Shown: positions 26,544 through 35,151 of the stretch, piece by piece
Layout: each line of letters starts with the position of its first letter
How positions within the stretch are numbered: position 1 is the stretch's first letter
Assembly (NCBI GenBank): GCA_029239975.1
Contig: JARBTX010000023.1
Coordinates: forward strand, 1-49,693
DNA: 49,693 nucleotides
Direction of reading: 5' to 3'
Source: Anaerocolumna sp.
GTDB lineage: Bacteria > Bacillota > Clostridia > Lachnospirales > Lachnospiraceae
Made by a program: the position numbers and the translations under genes
The notes under the pieces: model-generated
What the model was told of the DNA's origin: nothing
Database searches by the model: none
What the model saw: the letters and a program-made list of their open reading frames with translations, nothing else

Positions 26544-28634
26544 ATGAGAAAAACAAACAAAATGTCCGTGAACGAAACGAAGCTACATAAAAGGAAGATA
26601 TTAGGAATACGTTTTCAACTTACTATTGCGTTCTTTGTGCCAGTTATATGTATCATTATCTTAGGTGTTGTTTCTTATATGAGAACATCAACCGCTGTAA
26701 GAGAACAATATAAAAAATCTACAGCACAAACTATGGGGAAAGCTGTGGATTACCTACATCTTCTGATGCTTGATGTAGAAAATACGGCATATGATTTATC
26801 TGTAGATACTACATTAGTGTCGCACTATAATGGAACAGCAGTGGACGTTGATTTTTCAGATGTTATGAAAAGGATGAAAGCAGCCTTAGGAGTAGATGAA
26901 TATGTAAAAGCTGGATATTTTATATCTGTTAACGGTGAGCATATAAGTACCAATGGAAATATAACATTTGGTAATGATGCTTATGATAAATATCTTGCAT
27001 CCGATGATTATATTCAGGTATCATCTCGTAATAAAAAAGTATGGATAAGCAATAGCCAATTCTTATCAGAATATAAGAAAAATGATACAAATAAGAATAT
27101 TACTGGAACATTAACATTAACTCGAATCATAGACAATAGTTTAACTGGGAAACCTTTAGGATACTTAATTTTAGAAGTCAGAGATGAAAAAATAGCAGAT
27201 GTACTGACAGATTTAGATTTTGGACAAGATAGCATGGTTATTTTGGTTTCACAAGATTTACAAGAAATTGCACTTTCAAAGAATTTAGATGACTCAATGG
27301 AAAAATTAATTGTAGATACAACTGAATTTAGTGATATACTACAAGATTCTGCAGCTGAAGGACAAACTGATTTTATTTATGATGGTACGAAATACTTCTT
27401 ATGTTATAATTATATAGGCGCTTTAGGTAATATTTTAATTGGACTTGTTCCTGAAACTACAATGTTAGCTCAAGCAAATGAAATTAAATTTCTTACGATA
27501 ATATTAGTAACGATAGCGTCCATTCTTGCGATTGGTATTGGCGGTATTATGGCTTTAGGAATGAGTCGCAATATTAAGCTTATCATTAAAAATGTAGAGA
27601 GAGCTGCAAAAGGTGATTTAACAGTAAATATTACAACAAAAAGAAAAGATGAGTTTGCTGAATTAAGTTACAGTATTAATTCCATGATACAAAATGTGAA
27701 GTATCTTATTAGTAAAGTCCAAACAGTTTCCTTACAGGTTGAAAGTGCAGTAAATACTGTAAGTAATACCAGTATTCATGTGAATCAATCGGCCAGGGAA
27801 ATTGGGGTTGCTATTGAACAAATAGAAGGTGGAGTTGAACAACAAGCAGAGAATTCAGAAAGTTGCTTATTAGGAATGGATGATTTAGCTGCTAAAATAA
27901 CCGATGTAGCTAATAATACGAAAGAAATAGAGGTTATTTCTAACGATTCGAAAGAAATCGTTGGTTCAGGTATGAAAGCCATGAATATCCTAAGAAGTAA
28001 ATCTGGAGAAACAACTGAAATCACAAACGAAATTATAAATGAAGTTGAAAAATTAGGTGATCAAGTTAAAAACATTTATAGTATTATTGGTGTTATCTCA
28101 GAAATTGCTGATCAAACAAACTTGTTATCTTTAAATGCAAGTATAGAAGCTGCTAGAGCAGGAGAAGTGGGTAAGGGTTTTGCTGTTGTTGCGACCGAAG
28201 TTAAAAAACTTGCAGATCAGTCCATGATGGCCGCTAAGCAGATAGAAGATATTATAAGTAATGTTTATACTCAAACATCAAAAGCCGTAGAGCGTGCCAC
28301 ATTAGCAGGAACTATACTTGAATCAGAAAAATTAGCACTAGAAGATGCAGTTTTAGCTTTTTCTAATATTAATGAACATGTATCAAAATTAGCATTAAAT
28401 ATTAAAGAGATTTCAACTGGAACAGAAATAATTGAGAACTCTAAAGTAACAACCTTAGATGCAGTTCAAGGAATTTCAGCTGTTGCAGAACAAACAGCAG
28501 CTGCTGCAGTAGAGATGAGCGCATCTGTTGATAGTCAAATTACAGAAATGAATAAGTTATCCCAGTTTGCCACTGAATTAAACGAATACTCTACAAAATT
28601 GCAAGAAGCAATACAGATCTTTAAAGTAGAGTAG
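26544..28634 (+). CDS. Methyl-accepting chemotaxis protein, paralogue of the one at 6313
   Basis: Transmembrane chemoreceptor of 696 aa. The start is set at ATG 26544 behind GGAGTGAAGG; an in-frame ATG at 26523 lacks a ribosome site. TM1 (about 25-45, [15 protein letters not shown]) is strikingly like TM1 of the receptor at 6313. An external Cache-like domain of about 270 residues, TM2 (about 316-339), HAMP and the methyl-accepting coiled coil follow. The signalling tip reads [20 protein letters not shown]. It lacks the basic N-terminal extension of its paralogue. Placement next to the monosaccharide importer suggests that it reports the same sugars to the chemotaxis machinery, directly or through ChvE, as ChvE does with Trg-type receptors in other bacteria. 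Confidence 0.92.
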   Translation: MRKTNKMSVNETKLHKRKILGIRFQLTIAFFVPVICIIILGVVSYMRTSTAVREQYKKSTAQTMGKAVDYLHLLMLDVENTAYDLSVDTTLVSHYNGTAVDVDFSDVMKRMKAALGVDEYVKAGYFISVNGEHISTNGNITFGNDAYDKYLASDDYIQVSSRNKKVWISNSQFLSEYKKNDTNKNITGTLTLTRIIDNSLTGKPLGYLILEVRDEKIADVLTDLDFGQDSMVILVSQDLQEIALSKNLDDSMEKLIVDTTEFSDILQDSAAEGQTDFIYDGTKYFLCYNYIGALGNILIGLVPETTMLAQANEIKFLTIILVTIASILAIGIGGIMALGMSRNIKLIIKNVERAAKGDLTVNITTKRKDEFAELSYSINSMIQNVKYLISKVQTVSLQVESAVNTVSNTSIHVNQSAREIGVAIEQIEGGVEQQAENSESCLLGMDDLAAKITDVANNTKEIEVISNDSKEIVGSGMKAMNILRSKSGETTEITNEIINEVEKLGDQVKNIYSIIGVISEIADQTNLLSLNASIEAARAGEVGKGFAVVATEVKKLADQSMMAAKQIEDIISNVYTQTSKAVERATLAGTILESEKLALEDAVLAFSNINEHVSKLALNIKEISTGTEIIENSKVTTLDAVQGISAVAEQTAAAAVEMSASVDSQITEMNKLSQFATELNEYSTKLQEAIQIFKVE

Positions 28635-28659
28635 TTAAAATTCTTATTACTTATTACTA

Positions 28660-28688
28660 TTGCCAATCATTTCTAGTTGTTATATTAT
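28660..28688 (+). promoter_or_regulatory. Promoter of the small gene
   Basis: TTGCCA (28660-28665), a 17-bp spacer and TATTAT (28683-28688), about 105 bp upstream of the small open frame at 28795. Confidence 0.45.
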
Positions 28689-28794
28689 GAGTACATAGAT
28701 TAACTAAATTATAATTGGAATTACTGGTTATTACTATTTTAACTAGATATGAGATTCATGAAGATAAAATGATTGAAAGAAGGTAAACTCCTAC

Positions 28795-28962
28795 ATGAAA
28801 AAGACAAGTATAAGTAAAAAGATTACAAGTAATAAACAGTATATTATATTACCTTTATATGTGTTATTTGTCCTAATAACACAAAGTAAAAAGGGAATAA
28901 AGTTTAATGACATATGGAGTAGAATTCTAAAATGGTATTATGTCATCAAGAATCGTATTTAA
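28795..28962 (+). CDS. Small cationic membrane protein, 55 aa
   Basis: I do not recognise this product. The open frame encodes 55 residues: a Lys-rich N-terminus (10 Lys and 2 Arg overall, one Asp), a hydrophobic stretch QYIILPLYVLFVLIT (about 15-29) that could span the membrane, and an aromatic amphipathic end (DIWSRILKWYYVIKNRI). AGAAGG lies 11 nt before the ATG, a slightly long spacing. A promoter-like pair at 28660-28688 and a strong terminator at 28979 frame it as a monocistronic gene in the 393-bp gap 28635-29027. It could be a regulatory membrane peptide, a toxin-like peptide, or a chance frame. Confidence 0.45.
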   Translation: MKKTSISKKITSNKQYIILPLYVLFVLITQSKKGIKFNDIWSRILKWYYVIKNRI

Positions 28963-28978
28963 TAAAATAAAACAAGAC

Positions 28979-29032
28979 TATAAAAAGCTGCAGAGCATGC
29001 AAAAAACAAACATGCATCTGGAGCTTTTTATA
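28979..29032. terminator. Bidirectional terminator
   Basis: TATAAAAAGCT-CAGA-CATG pairs with CATG-TCTG-AGCTTTTTATA. The stem has A-rich and T-rich flanks on both sides, so it ends both the small gene on the plus strand and the LysM protein gene on the minus strand, whose stop codon it includes. Confidence 0.85.
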
Positions 29033-30311
29033 ATACCGAGATTATTTCATATTGTGAATTAATAACAAGCCACATTTGAGCAAAGAAACTCATAATGTTC
29101 CAGATTCCTACTCCGTATAATCCGTAATCTGGTACGAACTTTACCAAGGAATTTATACTTCTTGCATCTTTAAACCATACAATATGCGGAACAGAAACCC
29201 CTGTACTATCATCAAAATAATGAAAATGTGGTGCTTGTAAAAGTTCATCAAAGAAAATCGTAGCTCCAACTTCTACAGCAAGGTTGATAGCAGCGCGATT
29301 GCTAACTGAATATACTTTAGAGACATTTTCAATATAGGGAAGCTGCCAATTATAACCAATACTTGGTATTCCTAAGAATATTTTATCCGGTGAAATTTGT
29401 ATAATAGCTTCATCTAAGAATTGTCTTACAAGATCATATGATGTTACTGACAAAGGTGGACCAAATGAAAAGCCCCATTCATAAGATAAGAGTATTACCC
29501 TGTTAACCACTCTTCCTATACTAGTAAAATCTAGTTCTTTAAAATCTGATACAATAAATGTCTGTGGAGTTAGAGTACATATAACAATGAAACCTTCACT
29601 ATTTAAACGAGTGGTAAGTAAAGTTAAGAAATTGACAAAAGGATCTTTGTCTTCTAACAGTAGATACCCAGAATCTATATTTAAACCATAATACCCCTTG
29701 GTTTTAAGCATGTTTAGAATATTATCAATTAAAAATTCTTGTTTTTCTCTACTTGATAGTATGGAATGAGTTACATCACTACTAAATAAACTTTGATTTG
29801 TAGTTAATGTTATTAACATAATGGGAGCAACGCCAAAATCTTTTGTCATTTGAATAATTTCAGAATCATTTATATCTAATAAGTTTCCGTCTTTTGTAAC
29901 ACCATAAGCGAAAATAGTTAGATATGTTAAAAAGGGTAATGTTTTTCTTAAAACATCCTTATCTATAAAAGGATAAGTATAACCGTTCGTAGCAATTGGT
30001 CCAATTTTTTCATCTACAAAACTTATTACAATGGTCTCGCCAGGATAAATAAATTCTCTATTAATTAGTGATGGGTTATTTCTTAATAGCTGCATTGGAC
30101 TAACACCAAAGTTATTCGCTATACTAATGATAGAGTCACCATCTTGAACGGTATATATTTCTTTTGGATATAAAATAACAATCGTCTGTCCTAATACTAA
30201 ATTATTTGGATTTGGTAATTCGTTATCTAATATTATTTTATTTACTGGTAAATTATATTTTGTGGCGATTGATTGGATAGTTTCAAGTGGTTGTACTACA
30301 TGAATAATCAT
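29028..30311 (-). CDS. LysM-GH18-like protein with degenerate active site
   Basis: A 427-residue protein with two LysM modules (about 3-47 and 51-96) and a GH18-type barrel (about 105-427), the layout of spore peptidoglycan hydrolases SleL/YaaH. There is no signal peptide, as is common for spore-coat SleL relatives. The catalytic motif, DGVNIDFE in active relatives, reads YGLNIDSG here (208-215). Thus the catalytic Glu is Gly215 and the first Asp is Tyr208; only Asp213 remains. It probably binds peptidoglycan without cleaving it, or uses other residues. AGAGG lies 6-7 nt before the ATG. It is transcribed opposite to its neighbours. Confidence 0.82.
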   Translation of the reverse strand: MIIHVVQPLETIQSIATKYNLPVNKIILDNELPNPNNLVLGQTIVILYPKEIYTVQDGDSIISIANNFGVSPMQLLRNNPSLINREFIYPGETIVISFVDEKIGPIATNGYTYPFIDKDVLRKTLPFLTYLTIFAYGVTKDGNLLDINDSEIIQMTKDFGVAPIMLITLTTNQSLFSSDVTHSILSSREKQEFLIDNILNMLKTKGYYGLNIDSGYLLLEDKDPFVNFLTLLTTRLNSEGFIVICTLTPQTFIVSDFKELDFTSIGRVVNRVILLSYEWGFSFGPPLSVTSYDLVRQFLDEAIIQISPDKIFLGIPSIGYNWQLPYIENVSKVYSVSNRAAINLAVEVGATIFFDELLQAPHFHYFDDSTGVSVPHIVWFKDARSINSLVKFVPDYGLYGVGIWNIMSFFAQMWLVINSQYEIISVL

Positions 30312-30483
30312 ATATTACCTCTATTATTCTTTGATATATTTTATGATAGTAATAAAAAATTGTTCTATCTAGAATATAATTAATGTTATATCAGGGTTTA
30401 CTAATACAAGATTTAAACCAATAGGAACATTATTCTTATTGCATGTTTATAAAAATGTTTTGTAAATATTTTCATTTTCTATC

Positions 30484-30512
30484 TTGACAAATAATGTTAA
30501 TGCATATATACT
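30484..30512 (+). promoter_or_regulatory. Consensus promoter of the trp operon
   Basis: TTGACA (30484-30489), exactly 17 bp, then TATACT (30507-30512). This is the best sigma-A promoter in the window and begins a leader of about 300 nt. The 512-bp gap 30312-30823 holds this promoter and the T-box; the first 170 bp show nothing else clear. Confidence 0.85.
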
Positions 30513-30533
30513 TATTTCAATTTAAAGAATAAA

Positions 30534-30797
30534 CCGATGAGCAAGAGAAGTAGGTAAAGGAAATCTTCACAGAGAGTCGCTACATGGTGAAAGGCGATAA
30601 GAGAGAATTTATTGAATGGACTTGTGAGGGTGGCTTGAAACCGTAAGGAAGTAGATGTCAACGGGAACCCTAACCGTTATCAGCAGGGTGTATATGATTG
30701 TATACAAACAGAGTGGATGTTTAAAACACATCAATATGGGTGGTATCGCAGAGCTTTAGCCTTTGTCCCTTAAATTTAGGGATAGAGGCTTTTTTTA
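30534..30797 (+). promoter_or_regulatory. Trp T-box leader with terminator
   Basis: A T-box riboswitch. Stem I runs from GAGCAAGAGAAGTAGG and carries GAGAGTC and the specifier region GAA-TGG-ACT near 30615, where TGG is the Trp codon. The T-box proper is GGGTGGTATCGC (30738-30749). The terminator stem AGCCTTTGTCCCT (30758-30770) pairs with AGGGATAGAGGCT (30778-30790), followed by a T7 run. Uncharged tRNA-Trp should stabilise the antiterminator and allow trp transcription. The TGGT bulge predicts pairing with an A73 discriminator, or a wobble with G73. Confidence 0.9.
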
Positions 30798-30823
30798 TAC
30801 AAAAAAACAAGGAGGATATGCCA

Positions 30824-32275
30824 ATGCTTAAGTATCAGGATATCAAGAAGTATGAAAAGGATTACAATTTGATACCAGTTTGTAAAGAAATTTATGCAGA
30901 CATCATTACACCAATTACATTATTAAGAAAATTAGCACAAGTTGATAAGAATTATTACTTACTAGAAAGTGTCGAAGGTGGAGAGCGATGGGGTAGATAT
31001 TCCTTTTTAGGATTTAGTCCATTACTACGTGTTACTTGTAAATCTGGGTTGATAACAATTCATAGTGGTGATATTACTAAAACAATTCTTGAGGATCCTA
31101 TGGCTATCTTAAGAGATTTGATGAATAATTATAAGGCACCCAATATGGATGAGTTACCACCATTTACTGGTGGGTTTGTTGGATATTTTTCCTACGAAAT
31201 GATAGGTTATGCAGAACCTAAATTAAACTTAAAAACTAGTGAGTTTCATGATTTTGATTTAATGTTATTTGATAAAGTAATCGCGTTTGATCATTTAAAA
31301 CAGAAAATATATATTGTGGCTAATTATAAAGCAGAGAAAGGTGAATTAGGTTTTCATGCAGCATTACTTGAAATTGAGAAAATCATTCATCTCATCCACG
31401 AGCCACTTCGAATTGATGAGATACTAGACTCCCCTATTCCACAATTTACATGTAATACCACAAAAGATGAATATTGCAATATGGTAGAGAAAACAAGGCA
31501 GTATATCAGAGAAGGTGATATCTTTCAAGCTGTTATATCAAGAAGATTTGAAGCAGATTACAAAGGTAGTTTATTAAATACATATCGCGTACTAAGAACA
31601 ACCAACCCTTCACCTTATATGTATTTTATACAAAGTGATGATGTACAAATAGCAGGTGCGTCTCCTGAGACCTTAATTAAACTGGAGAATGGTGTGCTGA
31701 CAACATTTCCGGTTGCAGGTACTAGGCATCGTGGAAAAACAGAGGAAGAGGATAAAAATCTTGAGAAAGAACTTCTTCTCGATGAAAAAGAATTATCAGA
31801 ACATAATATGTTAGTCGATTTAGCAAGAAATGATGTAGGCAAAATCTCAAAATATGGTAGTGTGACGGTTAAGGATTACAAACAAATTCATCGTTTTTCA
31901 AAGGTAATGCATATAGCCAGTGTTGTATGCGGACAGATAAAAGAAGAGAAAGATGGTATTGATACGATTTCAGCCATTCTACCAGCAGGTACTTTATCCG
32001 GTGCACCGAAATTCAGAGCTTGTGAAATTATTGATGAGTTAGAACCTGTAGCTCGTGGAATCTATGGTGGTGCAATCGGATACCTAGATTTTTCGGGGAA
32101 TTTGGATGTATGTATAGCCATTCGAACTGCCGTTAAAAAAGGTGATAAAGTATATATTCAAGCCGGAGCAGGTATCGTTGCAGATAGTGTTCCGGAAAAT
32201 GAATATGACGAATGTGCAAATAAAGCCGGAGCAGTCATTGAAGCAATTAGAAGAGCAAGTGAGGTGAGAGATTAA
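30824..32275 (+). CDS. trpE: Anthranilate synthase component I
   Basis: A 483-residue TrpE, converting chorismate and ammonia (or glutamine through TrpG) to anthranilate. The start is ATG 30824 because GGAGG at 30811-30815 is 8 nt upstream; the in-frame ATG 30818 is too close. The N-terminal LLES (46-49) is the feedback-tryptophan site. The catalytic chorismate-binding domain shows QAVISRRFEA, ASPETLIKL, PVAGTRHRG, PAGTLSGAPK and YGGAIGYLDFSG. It is the first gene of trpEGDCFBA, directly downstream of the T-box. The stop overlaps the trpG start (TAATG), giving coupling of the two subunits. Confidence 0.97.
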   Translation: MLKYQDIKKYEKDYNLIPVCKEIYADIITPITLLRKLAQVDKNYYLLESVEGGERWGRYSFLGFSPLLRVTCKSGLITIHSGDITKTILEDPMAILRDLMNNYKAPNMDELPPFTGGFVGYFSYEMIGYAEPKLNLKTSEFHDFDLMLFDKVIAFDHLKQKIYIVANYKAEKGELGFHAALLEIEKIIHLIHEPLRIDEILDSPIPQFTCNTTKDEYCNMVEKTRQYIREGDIFQAVISRRFEADYKGSLLNTYRVLRTTNPSPYMYFIQSDDVQIAGASPETLIKLENGVLTTFPVAGTRHRGKTEEEDKNLEKELLLDEKELSEHNMLVDLARNDVGKISKYGSVTVKDYKQIHRFSKVMHIASVVCGQIKEEKDGIDTISAILPAGTLSGAPKFRACEIIDELEPVARGIYGGAIGYLDFSGNLDVCIAIRTAVKKGDKVYIQAGAGIVADSVPENEYDECANKAGAVIEAIRRASEVRD

Positions 32276-32874
32276 TGATTTTAATCATCGATAATTATGA
32301 TAGTTTTTCTTATAATTTGGTGCAATTAGTTGGAAGTATATGTATGGATAAAAGTAATGGATTAAATCGTGAGACAGAAATTAAAATAATCCGAAACGAT
32401 GAATATACAGTGGAAGATATGAAAGCTTTAAATCCTAGTTGTATCATACTATCACCTGGTCCTGGAAAACCAATTGATGCTGGCATATGTGAAGAAGTAA
32501 TCAAAGAATTGAAAGGTTGTATACCCATTCTTGGCGTATGCTTAGGACATCAGGCAATCTGTGAAGTATTTGGAGCGACCATAACTTATGCAAAGACCTT
32601 AATGCATGGCAAACAAAGTACCGTACAAGTGAATAACCAACATACCCTTTTTCAAGATTTACCTGAAAAAATTACTGTTGGAAGATATCATTCCTTAGCA
32701 GCAAAAAAAGATACTATTCCAGATGAATTAACTGTTATTGCATATGCAGATGATGGTGAAGTTATGGCAGTGAAACACAAAGAATATGAAATATATGGGT
32801 TACAATTTCACCCTGAATCTGTTCTTACACCGGATGGGAAAAAGATGATGGAGAATTTTCTTACAAATTATTAA
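32275..32874 (+). CDS. trpG: Anthranilate synthase glutaminase component II
   Basis: A 199-residue class I glutamine amidotransferase that feeds ammonia to TrpE. The catalytic nucleophile Cys89 is in GVCLGHQAI, PGPGKP supplies the oxyanion strand, and the His/Glu pair is in LQFHPES near the C-terminus. It is translationally coupled to trpE by a one-base overlap. It is a stand-alone subunit, not fused to trpD as in enterics. A copy shared with folate synthesis (pabA role) is possible but cannot be judged here. Confidence 0.96.
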   Translation: MILIIDNYDSFSYNLVQLVGSICMDKSNGLNRETEIKIIRNDEYTVEDMKALNPSCIILSPGPGKPIDAGICEEVIKELKGCIPILGVCLGHQAICEVFGATITYAKTLMHGKQSTVQVNNQHTLFQDLPEKITVGRYHSLAAKKDTIPDELTVIAYADDGEVMAVKHKEYEIYGLQFHPESVLTPDGKKMMENFLTNY

Positions 32875-32884
32875 GTAGTTCAAC

Positions 32885-33130
32885 GAATTATGGATGAAGT
32901 AAAAAAATGTATGAAGTAAAAAGACTTGTGTATGAAGTAAAAGGACTTGTGTAAAAGACTTGTGTATGAAGTAAAAGACTTGTGTATGAAGTAAAAAGAC
33001 TTGTGTATAAAGTAAAATAACTTATGTATAAAGCAACTATAACTTATGCATGAAGCAAAAATTACTTATGTACGAGTAAAAAGACTTATGTATGAAACAA
33101 AATTAACTTAGTTATGAAGCAAATATAAAA
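32885..33130 (+). repeat. Degenerate 20-22-bp tandem array between trpG and trpD
   Basis: About eleven units based on GTGTATGAAGTAAAAAGACTT fill most of the 315-bp gap 32875-33189. Units near the start are almost identical (32907-33010); later ones diverge (TATAAAGCAACTATAACTT and similar). One unit is shortened by about nine bases. Lengths of 20, 21 and 22 bp break any continuous reading frame. No gene or terminator is seen in the gap. Confidence 0.9.
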
Positions 33131-33189
33131 TAAAAATACATTGTAATCACATTTGTTTTTGTAGAGCTTTTGATGAATGGAGGATTGTT

Positions 33190-34197
33190 ATGATTAAAGA
33201 GGCAATTTATAAATTGACAAATAAGGAAAATTTAACTTATGAGATGGCGGAAGCTGTAATGGATGAAATTATGAGTGGAGAAGCTTCTGGGGTTCATATG
33301 GGAGCATATCTTACTGGTCTTCGAATGAAGGGTGAAACAATTGAAGAAATTACTGCAAGTGCAGCAGGTATGAGAAAACATTGCACTCGTTTACTCCATA
33401 ATATGGATGTCCTTGAAATAGTAGGAACTGGCGGAGATGAAGCCTTTACATTTAATATATCAACCACGGCGTCCATTATTGTTTCAGCAGCTGGAATACC
33501 TGTGGCAAAGCATGGTAACCGAAGTGTATCAAGTAAATGTGGAGCAGCAGATGTATTGGAGGCTTTAGGTGTTAACATTATGATTAGCCCAGCTAGGAGT
33601 GCTGAAATATTAAATGAAATAGGATTATGCTTTATGTTTGCACAAAGTTACCATACAGCAATGAAATATGTAGCTCCAATAAGACGTGAATTGGGTATCC
33701 GAACAATTTTTAACATATTAGGACCACTAGCAAACCCAGCTGGAGCAAATCATGAATTGCTAGGTGTATATGACGAAGCATTAGTGGAACCACTAGCAAA
33801 AGTTATGACAAACTTAGGTGTAAAACGAGGAATTGTAGTTCATGGTAAAGATGGTCTGGATGAGATTACCTTAAGTGATACAACAACTTGTTGTGAGATA
33901 AGAGATGGAAAAATTACATGTTATCAAATAGAACCAGAACAATTTGGATTTCTTAAATGTTCAAAAGAAGATCTAATTGGTGGGGATCCAAGCGAGAATG
34001 CAAAAATCACTCGTGCTATACTAAATGGTGAAAAAGGACCAAAACGAGATGCTGTTCTTATGAATGCGGCAGCTTGTATCTATATGGTAAAGGATAATTT
34101 AAGTTTACAAGATGCGGTTGCGATTGCTGCCGAAATAATTGATAGTGGAAAAGGAATGGCTCAATTGGAGAAGTTCATTGAATTATCGAATAAGTAA
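33190..34197 (+). CDS. trpD: Anthranilate phosphoribosyltransferase
   Basis: A 335-residue enzyme joining anthranilate to PRPP. Typical motifs are the PRPP-binding loop GTGGDEAFTFNISTTAS, KHGNRSVSSKCGAADVLEALG, and NILGPLANPA. GGAGG precedes the ATG by 7-8 nt. It follows trpG after an unusually long 315-bp spacer made of tandem repeats, while its own ribosome site looks normal. It should still be read from the trp promoter, as no new promoter or terminator is obvious in between. Confidence 0.97.
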   Translation: MIKEAIYKLTNKENLTYEMAEAVMDEIMSGEASGVHMGAYLTGLRMKGETIEEITASAAGMRKHCTRLLHNMDVLEIVGTGGDEAFTFNISTTASIIVSAAGIPVAKHGNRSVSSKCGAADVLEALGVNIMISPARSAEILNEIGLCFMFAQSYHTAMKYVAPIRRELGIRTIFNILGPLANPAGANHELLGVYDEALVEPLAKVMTNLGVKRGIVVHGKDGLDEITLSDTTTCCEIRDGKITCYQIEPEQFGFLKCSKEDLIGGDPSENAKITRAILNGEKGPKRDAVLMNAAACIYMVKDNLSLQDAVAIAAEIIDSGKGMAQLEKFIELSNK

Positions 34198-34356
34198 CAG
34201 TGGTAATTGATTAGATAAGGCAAGTTATTTGTCTATTAGTTGAAGCGAATACTGCTGCCACATAGCATGGAGATAGTATGAAAATATAATCCATTTGCAA
34301 ATATTGTATTGATTGACGCCTAATTACACGATGTTTAGATAGCATGGAGGATTTTT
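34198..34356 (+). other. trpD-trpC spacer with repeated AGCATGGAG motif
   Basis: The 159-bp spacer contains ATAGCATGGAG twice (34263-34273 and 34338-34348). The second copy is the trpC ribosome site. The second copy and its upstream flank TGACGCCTAAT resemble the leader of the sensor kinase at 17757-17791. An imperfect hairpin lies near 34205-34245. No gene is seen. Confidence 0.5.
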
Positions 34357-35136
34357 ATGATTTTAGATAAAATAGTGGAATCAACTAAGTTACGAGTCAA
34401 TAAGCAACGACAAGAAGTATCAGTAGAAAAGCTGAAAGAATTAGCGGAACAATTAAATACAGAGTCGGATTTTCCATTTGAAAAAGCTCTAAAGCGAAAT
34501 CCCATTAATTTTATATGTGAAGTGAAGAAGGCATCACCTTCAAAAGGGGTTATTGCAGAAGATTTTCCTTACCTTGAGATTGCAAAGGATTACGAAATAG
34601 CAGGTGCAAGTTGCATATCCGTCTTAACAGAACCTGAATTTTTTCTTGGTAATGATAAATATCTATCTGAAATTAAACAGAATGTAACCATTCCAGTTTT
34701 ACGTAAAGATTTCACGATAGACCCGTATCAAATTTACCAAGCAAAAGTTTTAGGAGCAGATTGTATACTCTTAATTTGTTCCATACTTCATGAAAAACAG
34801 TTAAGTGAATATATAAAATTGTGTAACGAATTAGGTTTATCAGCACTAGTAGAAGCACACGATGAAGAAGAAGTTAAGATGGCACTTAATGTAGGAGCAA
34901 GAATCATTGGAGTAAATAACCGTAACTTAAAAACCTTTGAAGTAGATATTAATAATAGTGTAGACTTAAGAAAATTAGTTCCAGATAACATAATATTTGT
35001 TGCAGAAAGCGGAATTAAATCTCCTGATGATATTAGAGTTCTTATAGATGCTAAGGTAAATGGTGTTTTAATCGGAGAGACATTAATGAAAAGCAACGAT
35101 AAAAGCAAAACGTTAAAGGAATTACAGGGCTTTTAG
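34357..35136 (+). CDS. trpC: Indole-3-glycerol phosphate synthase
   Basis: A 259-residue TIM-barrel enzyme that decarboxylates and closes carboxyphenylaminodeoxyribulose phosphate to indole-glycerol phosphate. Visible motifs are EVKKASPSKG (catalytic Lys), VLRKDFTIDPYQ, LVEAHDEEEV, GVNNRNLKTFEVD and VAESGI. A single-function protein, not fused to TrpF. ATGGAGG gives a good ribosome site. The next gene starts 15 bp downstream. Confidence 0.97.
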   Translation: MILDKIVESTKLRVNKQRQEVSVEKLKELAEQLNTESDFPFEKALKRNPINFICEVKKASPSKGVIAEDFPYLEIAKDYEIAGASCISVLTEPEFFLGNDKYLSEIKQNVTIPVLRKDFTIDPYQIYQAKVLGADCILLICSILHEKQLSEYIKLCNELGLSALVEAHDEEEVKMALNVGARIIGVNNRNLKTFEVDINNSVDLRKLVPDNIIFVAESGIKSPDDIRVLIDAKVNGVLIGETLMKSNDKSKTLKELQGF

Positions 35137-35151
35137 TTAAGAAAGGAAAAT

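Noticed and set aside
32885..33130. CRISPR array or repeat-coding gene in the trpG-trpD gap
   Set aside because: Units are directly adjacent with no unique spacers, and unit lengths of 20-22 bp break the heptad reading frame, so neither fits.
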